Counted from the first letter of the stretch, positions 1 to 10,409 are shown. The stretch is DNA of 64,000 nt from Steinernema hermaphroditum (GCA_030435675.1 CM059622.1:16554001-16618000); one strand, 5' to 3'. The notes: generated from the sequence alone by a model not told the origin. Program-made: numbers and translations.

Positions 1-506
1 TAGAATCAGACAGTGAAACAGTTTCCAGAATGTTATGTCGAGAAAATACGAAAATAAAAAAGTTGTGCTCGCGGGTGGATTCGAACCCCGGACCTTCTGA
101 CTGATTCCCGTTCATTCCGGTTTCCGTTCCGGTGCATCCCTAACGTAAAGGCTTTTTGATTATTCAGTCTCAATCCCGTCAGGCGTCACGAAGATGAAGG
201 ACTTGGCAGAGGCAGCAATGACATGAAAATGGACGTGGAAGATCGCCAACTGAAGGCGTCCCTCAACAAGACCACCTGGAAGACCCAACGAATTCAAGAA
301 GGCGACGACGACGCAAGCGTGGCAGAACCGGGAGACAAGCTGCATAAATGGTTGGGTATCCGCTAGGGATGCACCGGAACGGAAACCGGAACAAACCGGA
401 ATCAGTCAGAAGGTCCGGGGTTCGAATCCACCCGCAGGCCAAACTTTTTTATTTTCGTATTTTCTCGACATAACATTCTGGAAACTGTTTCACTATCTGA
501 TTCTAC
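1..506. repeat. Inverted pair of tRNA-derived SINE-like repeats
   Basis: Arms 1-142 and 364-506 are near-identical reverse complements. Each carries a B-box-like TTCGAATCC core inside a tRNA T-arm-like stretch and a run of T. Read on the plus strand, the second arm runs from GATGCACCGG through GGTTCGAATCCACCCGC to TTTTTTATTTTCG. The left arm touches the window edge and may extend further. The 221-base spacer shows no gene. The B box suggests a Pol III (tRNA-derived) origin; no convincing A box is visible here, so the SINE label is an inference. Confidence 0.65.
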
Positions 507-550
507 GTAAGCAAAATTTAAATCAGCGGAAAAACGTGCAGAAAAAGTAC

Positions 551-642
551 ATAAAAAAAGTTTGGCCTGCGGGCGGATTCGAACCCCGGACCTTCAGACT
601 GATTCCGATTCGTTCCGGTTTGCGTTCCGGTGCATCCCTAGT
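551..642 (-). repeat. Third copy of the 5'-end SINE-like repeat
   Basis: This is a direct repeat of the 1-142 arm, holding the same GGATTCGAACCCCGGACCTT block and the CCGGTGCATCCCTA end, about 85% similar. It lies immediately beyond the inverted pair, so three copies sit within 640 bases. Confidence 0.65.
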
Positions 643-3618
643 ATCCGCCACTTGTAATAATCCTGATTCGGAATACATAGCTACAATCTCAATCACCATC
701 CTCGAGTCCGATGCAGTGCTCTATTCCGAAGAACCTCGGGCAACTTTTATTCGGCATTTATTTATCGGCAAACAGTTTCAAACTAAAAAATCACTTCACT
801 ACAACTTCCAAAAAGCAGCCGTCATCGTCCAAGTCGTGATCTATGTCGGTGAGACCTAAAAGACAACCAGTCGCTACCGGCAACATGTGACAGTCACACT
901 CACGTTTGATAGAGCACTCTGTCGAATTCTGTGGGTGGCACGTCGCGAAAATAGATGTCAGGCCGTGCCGTCATCACAGCAACCAAAAGGAAGAGAACAA
1001 GACTAATAGGGAACAGATTCATCTCAAAAGTTACGAATACGGCGGAGACCTCTTTTATGATAGAGGAGTAATTCAATTAATTTTCGATTTTGTGATCGCC
1101 ACCGGTGGAAAGTTCCGTTCGCGGCGATCAAAGAAGAGACGTTCGCGCGTCTTTTGGGGTGTATCTGCCGAGATCAAACGTGAGTTGTGTGGTTGCACGT
1201 GGGAGTGATCGATGGAGAAGTAGCGAACATTTCGAGGAATTAGAATCAGTATGGCGATCAAAATTATTGTTGCAGCTTTCCTTAAATACCAGTAAATGAC
1301 TCAGCGGGGGATTTAAGTACTTTTAAGAGGCAGGCCTGGATTTGGGACCAGAGCTTTGGTTCCTGTGTTCGGGTTCCGGAAATCTGGCAATTTTGCTTCT
1401 CTGTTTGTCTGCATCATCTTGCGCCGATAACATGGAACAATTGTGCCTAAATAGGGTTCGATTTCCTTAGAATTGCGCTTTCTTTTCACTTCGATTTGGG
1501 GTTAGCCGAAGGGGGGCCTTCTGCCTCTGATGGCAGGAGGTCCTTCTAGGACACCACTCCAAGTGTTATCAGTCGGAAGGTCCGGGGCTAGGATCCACCC
1601 CCACCCAACCTTTTTTATGGTGCTTTCTTGACGCTGATACGGAAACTGCCGATTGGAAACTCCCGACACGACAAGTTTGGTCGATCATTTCATATCGTGG
1701 CCCTGTTTTATGTGGATACTCTGATTTTAGGGATGTGAGTTCATTCCCATGGCTTCTTAGACTAACCTCCACACATTTCACTACAATGTCATAAAACTCT
1801 CTGGCAGTTGTTACCTATGTATCACCATTGTTTGGAGACGTTTATTCCTGCTTTGGGGAGCATCCTATCAAAACCGGTTGCGTGAAACATAAAACGCACA
1901 AGTTGGTCAGGTTATATTCCATCTGTCTTCCATTTCACTACAGTTTCTTTGTTCGCTTAGGGTATTCTATGCAAATTTCGACATCATTTCGGTTTGGTCA
2001 GGTTCGGGTGCGCGATTGCAGTCGTTCGGATTAGGACCGCCTATGTGGCAAAGGAAATATCAGAGTTGGCTAACTTTGATGGGTCTCAGTATTAGTGGAT
2101 ACGTATTACTTATTAAGCAGGCTATTAACTACATTTGACATCGAAGTAAGAAAGTCTTTCGGACCTGATGGAGTCACGCGTAGATGTGTTTTCTTGTTGG
2201 AGGCTCACCGACACATAAATCACTCCATGGTAGAGGAGTGACAATTGTTACTAATTACGCACTGGTTTCGCAGAAACGAATTACATATTTGCGCAACAAA
2301 CTGACCAACAAAAACCAGATTTTATACCGCAGATTTGCCGATCAGATTACTATGACAAGTAATCAAAAATCGAGGTATTCCCACAGTAATACGTAGGGTT
2401 GTCGAATGCTTAAAAAGCATCGACAGCCTAGTTATACATGAAGGCTTATTACGCATTGGCCTACTATATAAACATAGTTCATTTCTGATCCATGGTCCAC
2501 TCTGATGGAACCTAAGCCAACCATACTGAGTGGCCGTTGATGCCAATGGATGGTTATATGCCACTTATCCAACCAACGAGCATACTACTTTAGGTTCCTC
2601 GAAGCAAGCGACTGAACCCAGAGAAACGTCTCAAAATCATTTGAGATCTAAATCAGCATCAGTCAGGAATATCCGGTGCCGACTTCCATTATGGTACGAT
2701 TGACTTGCGAAACAGGTCTCCATTTTGTGACATTGTTATCAAGATGACCATCATCGCGTGTCTGGCAGACGATTTATCAGATTCTGCAGATCTCCAAAAC
2801 AAAAACTTGTTTTTGCTACGTCACAGATCTGCGAATTCGAGCTACACGTCGGAGGCATTATCGATCATTCTTGCGCATAATAGGATCGAAAAGAGCGCTG
2901 TCGTGGATCGTTGTCGATGTGGATCTTCAGAATGCATGGATTTTGGGGGCTTCAAAGGGACCCGATCATGGCAAAAAAGTGTTTTGAAAGCTCTGTTCCC
3001 GTGTTTTGAGGTCGCTGAAAACCGGAAGTTTTCAATAGCCCGTGGCGCAGTGTAACGTTTGCTTTTCGGTACGAAAATCTGTATCTCCGTTGTTTTAAGG
3101 TTGCTCTGCACGATGCTGAAGTTAGATTTTCAGAAATCTTTATATTTATACAAAAAATAGGCCTGTATACAAAGTATAAACTTTGTTAAAACGGCAGATC
3201 ACGGATCCCGACACGACGAGCGTGATGGACACGACCGTAGTTTTTTTGTTTCCTATGTAATTATCCAATTGAAGCGAGCCAGGCTCATTCGTCGCGCCAG
3301 AAGCTGCTGAGCAAAAGGATGCCCAAGATGAGCTGAAGGTAACGTGATGAAACACATATTTCGCACCAAAATTAAGGAGTGATTCTTCAGGCGGTTCTGG
3401 TCGGGACCGTCATATACCATAGTAACCAATGGTAATACAGATTCTGCGTCCTATCGTCTACTTCTTAGCAAGTGCCGAGTTTATCGACAAACCGATTTCA
3501 CCGTCGTGTTCAGCGACCCCGAAGATAGGGATAAATTTCGCCATGACCGGATCCCTTTAACCATAGATTCCGATCAATAAGAACAGTACAAGTAATAGTT
3601 AACTTTTTAGCTTGGCAT
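643..3618. other. About 3 kb without a supportable gene
   Basis: Only short open frames without splice logic or family resemblance are present, apart from the SINE-like fragment at 1566-1618. A frame near 2135-2250 contains KSFGPDG, reminiscent of LINE reverse transcriptase, but too little surrounds it to call an element. Confidence 0.5.
1566..1618 (+). repeat. Degenerate partial copy of the same SINE-like repeat
   Basis: CAGTCGGAAGGTCCGGGG followed by a damaged B box (CTAGGATCC), CACCC and a T run matches the 3' half of the repeats at 364-506. Confidence 0.4.
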
Positions 3619-4611
3619 TCAATTTCCATCATCGATGAATGACTTAACCAGCCTGTCACTTCTTCTCATATACTTAACGGTCATGTAGTTCTGCGCTGCC
3701 TCTAAATAGCGCCATTCGAAAGTGAGTGCCCTGGTTCCATTTGACGTAAACATCGTCGTGGAGTGTCCATCGTCCTGCCAGCTATGGCCTTTCGAGGACG
3801 TCTCCTTTCTTCGCTCATCGAAATACTCAAATGCGCACTGATGAGCGGATTCAGCGGTTGGAACGATGGCCTTTCGTATATCCACCGTTATCTTGACATC
3901 GCTGTACAGCCACTTTTGGATCATTGACTGAATGAGCAGAGGAATCCAGTCACAACGATGAACGAAGTCCATTTGGAGCGAGCGACGCTTTTCTGATAGG
4001 ACCCAGTTACGTAGAGTCTCATACACTGCTTCTGTTCCTGTATTGCGCATCCAAAGGCCAATGCAGACGTACTCCAAATATTCGGAATCGAAGAATTTCT
4101 TGGCATGTTCCCATAACTTAAGCTCCAAGCTGTACCGGCGGTCAATGTAGACGAAGCATCGCACACGAGGAAACATTTCTAACATGGGCAGCATATTCGC
4201 ATCGAAAGATACAGGATACTCCGAACAATCTAGATGCGCTATTTCCAGCACATCGAGAACTTCCTTACACTGCTGAAAATGCTCAGAAAGGAAGCGGAGA
4301 TCTTCTTCTGTGGCTTCCTTTCGGCTCGCCTCGAGCAACTCCTTAAAGACAGCAAATGGCACTAGAGTAACGTCTTCAACGACGTACCGCTGTGGGTGGC
4401 TTCGTATCTCGTCGAGACTGCTTCTGCTCAGGCAATACCACGTCTTCTTCTCTTTTATTTCATGACTAATTGTTATCGCTATTTGTCGATGGACAAGACG
4501 ATCGGCTTGCTGTCCCCAGACGGAGTCTAATTTGCAGAACTCAGCGCGCTCACTTCGGCGTTGCAGAAGGAGTACGGCGTCTATGAAGTTCGGAGACACG
4601 GAGTCCATCAT
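3619..4611 (-). CDS. MDSVP/WGQ-type nematode family protein (F-box-like), 330 aa
   Basis: A single-exon open frame of 330 residues. The start is one of two adjacent ATGs (4611 or 4608) giving MDSVSPNFIDAVLLL, a hydrophobic helix resembling the N-terminal F-box-like helix of large nematode-specific families. A WGQ motif around residue 33 is shared with the gene at 15424-16374 (GPWGQA), and the MDSVP start is shared with 37763-38596. No signal peptide or membrane segment is evident. The body has weak leucine-rich character. The function is unknown; such families are usually discussed as substrate adaptors of ubiquitin ligases, but nothing here proves that. All three members in this window are intronless and lie on the minus strand. 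Confidence 0.75.
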   Translation of the reverse strand: MMDSVSPNFIDAVLLLQRRSERAEFCKLDSVWGQQADRLVHRQIAITISHEIKEKKTWYCLSRSSLDEIRSHPQRYVVEDVTLVPFAVFKELLEASRKEATEEDLRFLSEHFQQCKEVLDVLEIAHLDCSEYPVSFDANMLPMLEMFPRVRCFVYIDRRYSLELKLWEHAKKFFDSEYLEYVCIGLWMRNTGTEAVYETLRNWVLSEKRRSLQMDFVHRCDWIPLLIQSMIQKWLYSDVKITVDIRKAIVPTAESAHQCAFEYFDERRKETSSKGHSWQDDGHSTTMFTSNGTRALTFEWRYLEAAQNYMTVKYMRRSDRLVKSFIDDGN

Positions 4612-4799
4612 TCAGTACAGAACAGATCGAGAATAGTGTCCAAAAGTGGAAGAATGTGAGCGATGTGTGATGATAGCACATTAATACTACTGTCGTTACG
4701 CCATTTTCGTTCCAGAAATCGATTATTCTGCAAAAAATGGCGACGAAAGAACATGTTATTTTGGCGAATCATTGTCGAAAGGACCCGAAACTGTGAGCA

Positions 4800-5462
4800 C
4801 TAATGACTGGAGAGAAAACGAACCATACATCCGCAGGCTCTACCTGCTCCCCTGTTTCCAACCCCGTCGGCATGTCCGACGGAAGCTGAACTGATAGCTG
4901 AACGGTTCCAGCTACCGTAATCGACGTCCGCGGAGAAGAGAAGCGACGACGAGAGGTCGGTAATAGGAACCAGAGCCACCTGGTTACATTTGGTTCTTTC
5001 ATCACACGCGCAGAGGAAGCACATCTTCTTCGCTTCACCTAATCAAAATATTGGATCTAACGGGGCAATCACCAGAACAGAATGAGGAGGTAAAGGCGAG
5101 TCCATATGAATTACACCTGCATGTGTAATTCATATGATCATTAGGAGGCCAGCGAAAGCCATATAGAAGGCCATTCATCCCATCATTAGGAGTGACGCAA
5201 CCTTCTTCAGTGAGCGTCCCTGCTCAGAATCATCACATCATCGTGAGTTACAAAAACGTGCGTTAAGGATAAAAAGGAGTAACTTTACAGATAATTCACC
5301 TTTTTGTCGCCATTGCTTCGCCGCTTTTCGCTTTAGCACTGCTTCTCTCATTCTGACCGTTATGGTCGTTTCTCTGTCGTGAACCGTCTCATATGGACTC
5401 AACGGCGGTGACTCTAACTGAGGAGGAGCAAAACGATGAAGATGGTCCGTTTGAACAGACAT
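4800..5462 (-). CDS. Hypothetical two-ex on protein, 133 aa
   Basis: The model joins exon 5300-5462 (phase 1 end) to exon 4800-5038 across a 261-base intron, giving 133 residues. The N-terminal half is proline-rich and then basic (KRKAAKQWRQK). The second exon opens with a short cysteine cluster, MCFLCACDERTKC, that could bind metal, followed by a Ser/Ala/Gly-rich tail. The donor (G|GTGAATTA) and acceptor (TTTTGATTAG) are acceptable but not strong, and no family is recognised. The intron contains a perfect hairpin (see 5103-5136). The last exon could splice onward at G|GTAGAGCC instead of ending at the TAG. Confidence 0.4.
5103..5136. repeat. Perfect 14-bp inverted repeat (hairpin)
   Basis: CATATGAATTACAC at 5103-5116 is the exact reverse complement of 5123-5136 with a 6-base loop. 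It lies in the intron of the 4800-5462 model and could be a MITE remnant or a structured intronic element. Confidence 0.85.
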
Positions 5463-6033
5463 ATTTTATCTTTGGCAATTGAACTGCGCCCTACTGGTTC
5501 ATCTGGTTCTCGCAGGTTGAGTTAGCCGACCATACTGGTTGGTAGTCACATGACACGTAAAGTACATCACATCAACGGAACTTCCCTTTCGAACGTCCAC
5601 TTACTGTATTTCAACGAGGAAACTACCACATCGACGACGTTTATGGGCAAAGTTTGATTTTCTGGTCTTGTGTGCAGTTGGAAGTCGAAGGCGAAAGTTC
5701 AGTGGTGTGTTTGTGCCGAGCAATTTGTGAATTGTAAAGACCAAAATAACACGCGACTGGTTCCTAATTGGAACCGAATGGCCTGCAAAACGTGCACAAC
5801 AACCTTTAGAGTGCTTTCCGAAAATGCTGCAGTACATTATAAAATAAAACGGTATCTCACCATAACCGATAGAATATTTGTCTGGAGATCGAGCTCTTCT
5901 GTATCAACGATCTTGTTCAGATGTCTATAAGCTTTATCTTAAATGGCGATATGAAAGTATAGAAAACAGATCATTTTTAACAGAAACATAACTCATAAGC
6001 ACTACATTTTTCATCACATAGTAGCGTGACATC

Positions 6034-6276
6034 TTAGTCGACTATTGGCATATTATTAGTATCATATACCGGCCATTTTATATCACAAGGAAAATCACAA
6101 GACATGCGCGTTTTCTTAGCTGATGTGTAGAAGCAGCATCGTTCCTCGATAGGGTGAAGATCGTTGCTGCTCAAGGATCTATGAAAATGGCCGTGGTTTG
6201 AATGCCGATGAACTTACGAAGAGGCAACGGCGAACGACAAAACGAACAAGAAGAACGTGTAGAGAAGGCGACTCAT
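6034..6276 (-). CDS. Secreted cysteine-rich small peptide, 67 aa
   Basis: Exon 1 at 6218-6276 (59 bases, phase 2 end) joins exon 2 at 6034-6178 across a 39-base GTAAGT...TTCATAG intron. The protein begins MSRLLYTFFLFVLSFAVASS, a clear signal peptide. The remainder is about 47 residues with four cysteines arranged CC-x12-C-x3-C, preceded by an acidic PIEER stretch. Exon 1 has the same length and phase as the gene at 7187-7413, and the signal peptides resemble each other, so the two are probably related. It could be a peptide hormone, antimicrobial peptide or defence effector; no known family fits. The cysteine spacing is not that of insulin A chains. Confidence 0.6.
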
Positions 6277-6714
6277 TTTCGCAGAAACGTAATTGATCAA
6301 CGATGTTGATCGTTCTTATGTTGAACAGTGAGGGAAAGGTCACCACAGGACGGAAATAAACATTCCGCGTCCAGACGAATTCCTGTCTATTCAAATGCCT
6401 TTTTCGTGAACACAAACATCTGAAAAGATCACGGATAAGATGAGTCGATCGTCCCGGCTACCAGAAAACCTGAAACACAAGGGAACCATGTTCAATCCAC
6501 ATTTTCAATTGAGGAATGGTTTCGCAGATCACGTGACCTCACGATCCATGAAGCGGAATAACAGCCGTAACTGCCATACTCTGAAAGCTCCTCGAACTCC
6601 ATCCTTACAAGTACTCACACAAATGGATCAGCAATTTTCTATTTGTTGTCACGAATCTCCTTCCATCTGATCGTTGGTCGACTATCTCTCACTCCATTGC
6701 AGTTCAAGTTACTG

Positions 6715-6952
6715 TTTGGGTAACTAGACCGAAAATTCCCTTCGTAACCGACCAATAAATGACCTAAATCGACCTCTTTCGGCCTCGACACTTGAAAGAC
6801 TGTTTCACCCACATAAGAGAAACGGATACGCATCCTCTGGTGAAGCTGTCTTTGCTCGACTATTCGAACTGATTGGGTGACTAGACCTAAAAGTCCCTTC
6901 CGAAGTCCTAGCCAATATACCTGAATACCCGACCTGAACTGACCTCTTTCAA
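6715..6952. repeat. Diverged direct repeat, about 65-80 bp units
   Basis: TTGGGTAACTAGACCGAAAA at about 6716 and TTGGGTGACTAGACCTAAAA at about 6873 begin two similar blocks that both end near CGACCTCTTTC. No coding capacity is apparent. Confidence 0.5.
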
Positions 6953-7186
6953 GTGTTGTAATTTTGTTATTTTTCTGAGATATGACCGCCCCCTCGAATA
7001 ATAACCATACTCTAAAACCGCCTGGTTGATGAGGATGAGGAAATGAGTCAAATGGCTCATGTGACAAGAAGGCAAAAGCGCCAAAATAGAAAGGAATTTC
7101 TTCTGTTCAAGAGGATTTATTTATGTCCCTCCATGCCTTACATAAAGGTGAACATCAGAATCCATCCACAGACCACGTTTCCTGAC

Positions 7187-7413
7187 ATGGCCCGTCTTCT
7201 CGTCCTCTTCTTCCTGCTCGCCCTCTGCTTCGCCGCTATCACTCCGTAAGTTCATAATCACAAATGGCGCTAATTCGTGGGCATACTTATAGAGCGCCAA
7301 TCGAAAAGGCTTCTCCAAACGACAAGGACGGCTACAAAGCGGACAGGGTTCGCCGCGCCTATGACTCCGATGAAAACTGCACTTTTAGTGGCAATGCGAT
7401 GTGGTGCTTTTAA
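7187..7413 (+). CDS. Neuropeptide-like precursor with disulfide-loop C-terminal peptide, 59 aa
   Basis: Exon 1 at 7187-7245 (59 bases, phase 2) joins exon 2 at 7293-7413 across a 47-base intron (GTAAGTTC...TTATAG). The product is a signal peptide (MARLLVLFFLLALCFA), a short spacer of about 23 residues, a clear RVRR processing site, and a last 18-residue peptide AYDSDENCTFSGNAMWCF that ends at the stop. Two cysteines eight residues apart would form a ring, and the chain ends in Cys-Phe without an amidation Gly. That layout (dibasic site, ring, C-terminal CF with free carboxylate) resembles allatostatin-C/somatostatin-type peptides, but ring size and core differ, so this is only a suggestion. 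The alternative acceptor two bases downstream destroys the processing site. Confidence 0.65.
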
Positions 7414-7904
7414 ATTGCACACGACGTGAATATATCATTCATACCCATCTTATTAAAATTCGTTCTGATTGAGTCGAAATTCTTCACCAAAACACTCCCT
7501 TCTTCCTAGAATATCAGGTTACCATATGCGAACCTGATGGACGATGGTTATGCTGTTACCAGATAGCGCCGTTCTGTCTATTTGGGTGATGAAAAGGAGA
7601 GCTACGGTAGCCGTGAATGTGAAGGATGTTTCTGCTGGATCGACACGCATCTCACACTTCTCATGAGTTTCAGAAATTTACCGGATAAACATTTCTAATA
7701 TTCTGATGTATTAAACGAGGGTTCATGCTATGTATTGCTTGCATCTTGTGCCTAACGAGTGAACCTCCTAAGTGTCCGCCTCAGATCGACCTAAAAAAAT
7801 GGTTCACACAGGCGCACATTGAATGTTAACCACAAGAGGCTTGTACGTACACCTGGCCATGTAAACACCCTTCGAAATTTAGGCGATCGTAGTTGTGGAT
7901 ATAG

Positions 7905-8030
7905 GCACAGTTACCAAAGCTGTTGTTTTGACCTATACGGTTGGCCCGGTAAGTCTTTTGCCTATCAGTCGTTAGATCAGGGTTCGACTCCACCCGCTGC
8001 CATTATTTATTTTCGTTTTCTTTTATTTTT
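7905..8030 (+). repeat. tRNA-derived SINE-like element
   Basis: An A-box-like TTGGCCCGGTAAGTC near 7943 and a good B box GGTTCGACTCC at 7981-7991 are spaced as in a tRNA, followed by CACCCGCTGCC and an AT-rich tail with T runs. The acceptor stem does not pair, so it is not a functional tRNA. It shares its 3' end style with the repeats at 1-642. Confidence 0.5.
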
Positions 8031-8205
8031 TGCTACGACGCACAGTTTTTTTTTTTTGCTACGATGCTGCGATGCAACTGGGCTTGACTGTATGTAGCAT
8101 GCATATTTCGCAAGTTCGATATCAGTGCTAGAATACACGCCAAGATCTCTCTTCATTATTCACCAATTCATACATGATGCAATCACATTTGGAGCAATCC
8201 ATTAG

Positions 8206-8424
8206 TCACATCTGCCTCAGGAGATCGTTGAGTCCAAACTGCTTTCGATATCTAAACCACAAGATACATAAAATGTCCAATGGCCACATTATAACGGACT
8301 CTCCTCGCCATTCCCTTATTGGAGGCTGCACGAGGAAGAAGTAGTCGTCATCGGGGAAGAACTGCGCTGCACTTTCGATTACGAAAAAGAAAACGACGGC
8401 GATCAGAAGAATTACAAGACGCAT
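8206..8424 (-). CDS. Divergent member of the DWSDP secreted-peptide family, 56 aa
   Basis: Exon 1 at 8300-8424 (phase 2) joins exon 2 at 8206-8251 across a 48-base intron ending in GGTTTAG. The start at 8424 gives [20 protein letters not shown], a signal peptide, then an acidic/aromatic spacer ending in REWRGE. The gene at 10410 has the related VREWSH at the same place. Exon 2 keeps the Tyr-Arg start (YRK) but replaces the DWSDP core with [11 protein letters not shown] and has no C-terminal Gly. It may be a decayed copy or a peptide under different selection. The donor (GA|GTCCGT) is weak, and without splicing the frame stays open to the same stop. Confidence 0.4.
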   Translation of the reverse strand: MRLVILLIAVVFFFVIESAAQFFPDDDYFFLVQPPIREWRGESVIMWPLDILCILWFRYRKQFGLNDLLRQM

Positions 8425-8491
8425 GACTGGCGGGCAGCGTGTGTTTGCGTCCTCATTTATGGCTCTCAACAGCGCTGTAATCTATGAGAAC

Positions 8492-8785
8492 ATTGTTTTC
8501 GCTTTCGTTTGCTACGACTATCGATCTGCGCATTGCGGCTCTGACGTGGGGCCTCGATGTTAAACATTTGTATGACATCAACCTGCTGCAGGGCGAGTTT
8601 TCTGAAAGATCGGCACACAGAGAACGGCCACTTGTGGAAGTGATGTCATTTACACCTTTTCGGGGCAGACGACTAGAGAGCGCACCCAAGGAGCGTAGAT
8701 CGTTGGGTGATGATGCAAAACAGAAATCGGTTATGTCCCTGCAGAAAGCAGAGACTACAGTATACGTGCGTTTTGGAACGTTTCG
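8492..8785 (+). repeat. About 290-bp dispersed repeat, copy A
   Basis: Nearly identical (by eye well above 90%) to the reverse complement of 12424-12729. It begins ATTGTTTTCGCTTTCG and ends near TATACGTGCGT. The open frames in it are conserved only because the DNA is conserved; no protein family is recognisable. The two copies bracket the peptide genes at 10410 and 11453. Confidence 0.75.
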
Positions 8786-8869
8786 ATGCGCACGTGACTT
8801 TTAATGAAATGTGGGGAGGTCTACATCACTATGACTGAATCACATCAATTAGATTTGAGCTTACCGAGC

Positions 8870-9290
8870 CGACTTGCTGTCCATTACGTCATACAAAGAA
8901 CAAGGAGAGGTCTCAAGCTGTCCCACGACAATTCGACTGAAATTTGGCAGGGAGATAGAGGTGCTAGAGTGTAGTAAAGCCTGATAGGTTTCATCGGTGA
9001 ATATGGGGTTCAAGCTGTATTTCATAGTTGATTTTGCCTTGCCGGTCTTTGCCATTTTTTGTCCGCTTTTCTAAGGTCTTCGCTATTTAGTAGTGGAGGT
9101 AATAACATCGTAAGTGAACATGCATGTCCTTTTAGCAAGAAAACCGGTCAAAAAAATCACAAACACTGACAAGAATACCGTATCTTTTGTGCCGTCAGGG
9201 ACAATTAGAGAGGACAAGTTTACGTATGAAATACGGCTTAAACCCACTACTCGCAGACAAAACCTATCAGGATTTGCTAGATTCTCTAAT
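8870..9290. repeat. Inverted, diverged copies of a transposon-associated repeat
   Basis: The reverse complement of about 8875-9035 (CTTGAACCCCATATTCACCG...) resembles both 9232-9290 on the plus strand and 19731-19850 elsewhere; all share AAACCTATCAGG or a close variant. The copies adjoin the transposase corpse at 9405-9765 and are probably flanks of the same maT/mariner-type family. Confidence 0.5.
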
Positions 9291-9404
9291 GTACAGAGCC
9301 AAGGTAGCCAAGGACACGAATTGTACAGAGCCAAGGGAGCCAAGGACACGAATTGTTTACTGGAAGAATTGGAAGAATTTGGGGAAAAGTTGGGTCGGAG
9401 GAGA

Positions 9405-9765
9405 AATGTTTGGCCGCCGCACTTTCCGCTTTTTAACTCTCTAAACTTCGATGTTTGGTCAGTCCTGGAGCAAAAAGGCTGCTCTACAAGCTACGCTAGT
9501 GTGGATTCCGTGAAGCGCGCTCTGCAGACCGCTTGGAAGGAAATAACGACGCCGGAAGTCGCTGCGGGAATCTTGAAGAATTTCCAGAGGCGTTTTTGAC
9601 GCCTGTATCGCCGCCCGAGGAAGCCATTTCGAATGTGATTGACTTTATGTTGTAGAGAATTTCATGCGCTTTCGAGTGATATATAAATTGCTTTGTTTTG
9701 TTCGTCCTGCGAAAAATTATGGCGTTTTTTGCGCGTGACAGTATTTAGTTGACACCCTGTATATC
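9405..9765 (+). pseudogene. Decayed maT/mariner-type transposase 3' end with terminal motif
   Basis: The frame reads WPPHFPLFNSLNFDVWSVLE and continues to KNFQRRF at 9596. After a one-base shift in a T run it continues as DACIAARGSHFECD to about 9645. This matches the usual C-terminal end of maT-like DD37D transposases (WPPxSPDLNPLDFxVW ... ACIxARGGHFE). The catalytic Asp region SPDLNP is changed to FPLFNS, so the protein would be inactive. GACACCCTGTATA at 9750-9762 looks like the end of the element; a similar GGACACCCTGTATA occurs near 61392. Confidence 0.75.
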
Positions 9766-10409
9766 GAATCGCCGTGGGACACTATGGAGTATCTCCTTGT
9801 TAGGGATTTCATCGGGGTTGCGATGGTGTTCTTGTCGAGACGGTGGAACTATTTTCAGCTTCCTGCTGCTCTGAACTCTCTAGGTGCCGGGGCGAATCAT
9901 TGCACCAGACAACCGCTCACTCAACTCATTAGGCTTTTCGATCAACCTTCTCGTTTTGTCGAATAAAAAGTGAGGAATTGAAATAGGTCTGCCCCCATTG
10001 TTACACACATGTTGAAGTCGAGAAGTCTGCTCTTCTAAGTACAGGATGGGGAGAAAGTCCGAAAGGCCTCGCAAGCTGACCACCACATTGATTTTTGCAT
10101 GGAAGACGTCTCTCAAAAGACATATTTGATCATCATGTTCATATGGAAAGTTTGCTTTTAGGTTCCTCACTTATCTCAGAACACCAAGTGGGTAGCTGTC
10201 AATGTGGCAAAACCCCTTTCAGTCCTCCTATTTCATCACAACAAAGCGAGTCTTAAACATTCCAGAATGTTCCAATATCGAAGAACCAAGAGAATTGCGG
10301 ATTGACGTTTATTTAAGAAATTGCAGTAAATGCATATGTACAAACATCGAATTGAATTATATACAAACAGATGTTGAAAGCTCTCAGGCGAATCGAAAAT
10401 CACCTTCTT
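9766..10409. other. Intergenic, no gene seen
   Basis: Only overlapping short frames on both strands are present; none has a signal peptide, splice pattern or family resemblance. Confidence 0.5.

Noticed and set aside
2120..2400. LINE reverse transcriptase fragment (KSFGPDGV)
   Set aside because: Only a few residues resemble the GPDG motif and nothing beyond matches; probably chance or too decayed to call.
6034..6178. Insulin-like A chain in the Cys-rich peptide
   Set aside because: The cysteine spacing CC-x12-C-x3-C does not match the insulin A chain CC-x3-C-x8-C, and there is no B-chain pattern.
8484..8804. Open frames in the 290-bp repeat (also 12319-12702 and 12432-12662) as genes
   Set aside because: They are conserved between the two copies only because the DNA repeat is; no signal peptide, splice logic or family is seen, and frames on both strands look equally good.
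9114..9599. 161-aa open frame as a protein-coding gene
   Set aside because: Only its last 65 residues make sense, as the end of a transposase; the rest is transposon flank and duplicated AAGGACACGAATTGT sequence.
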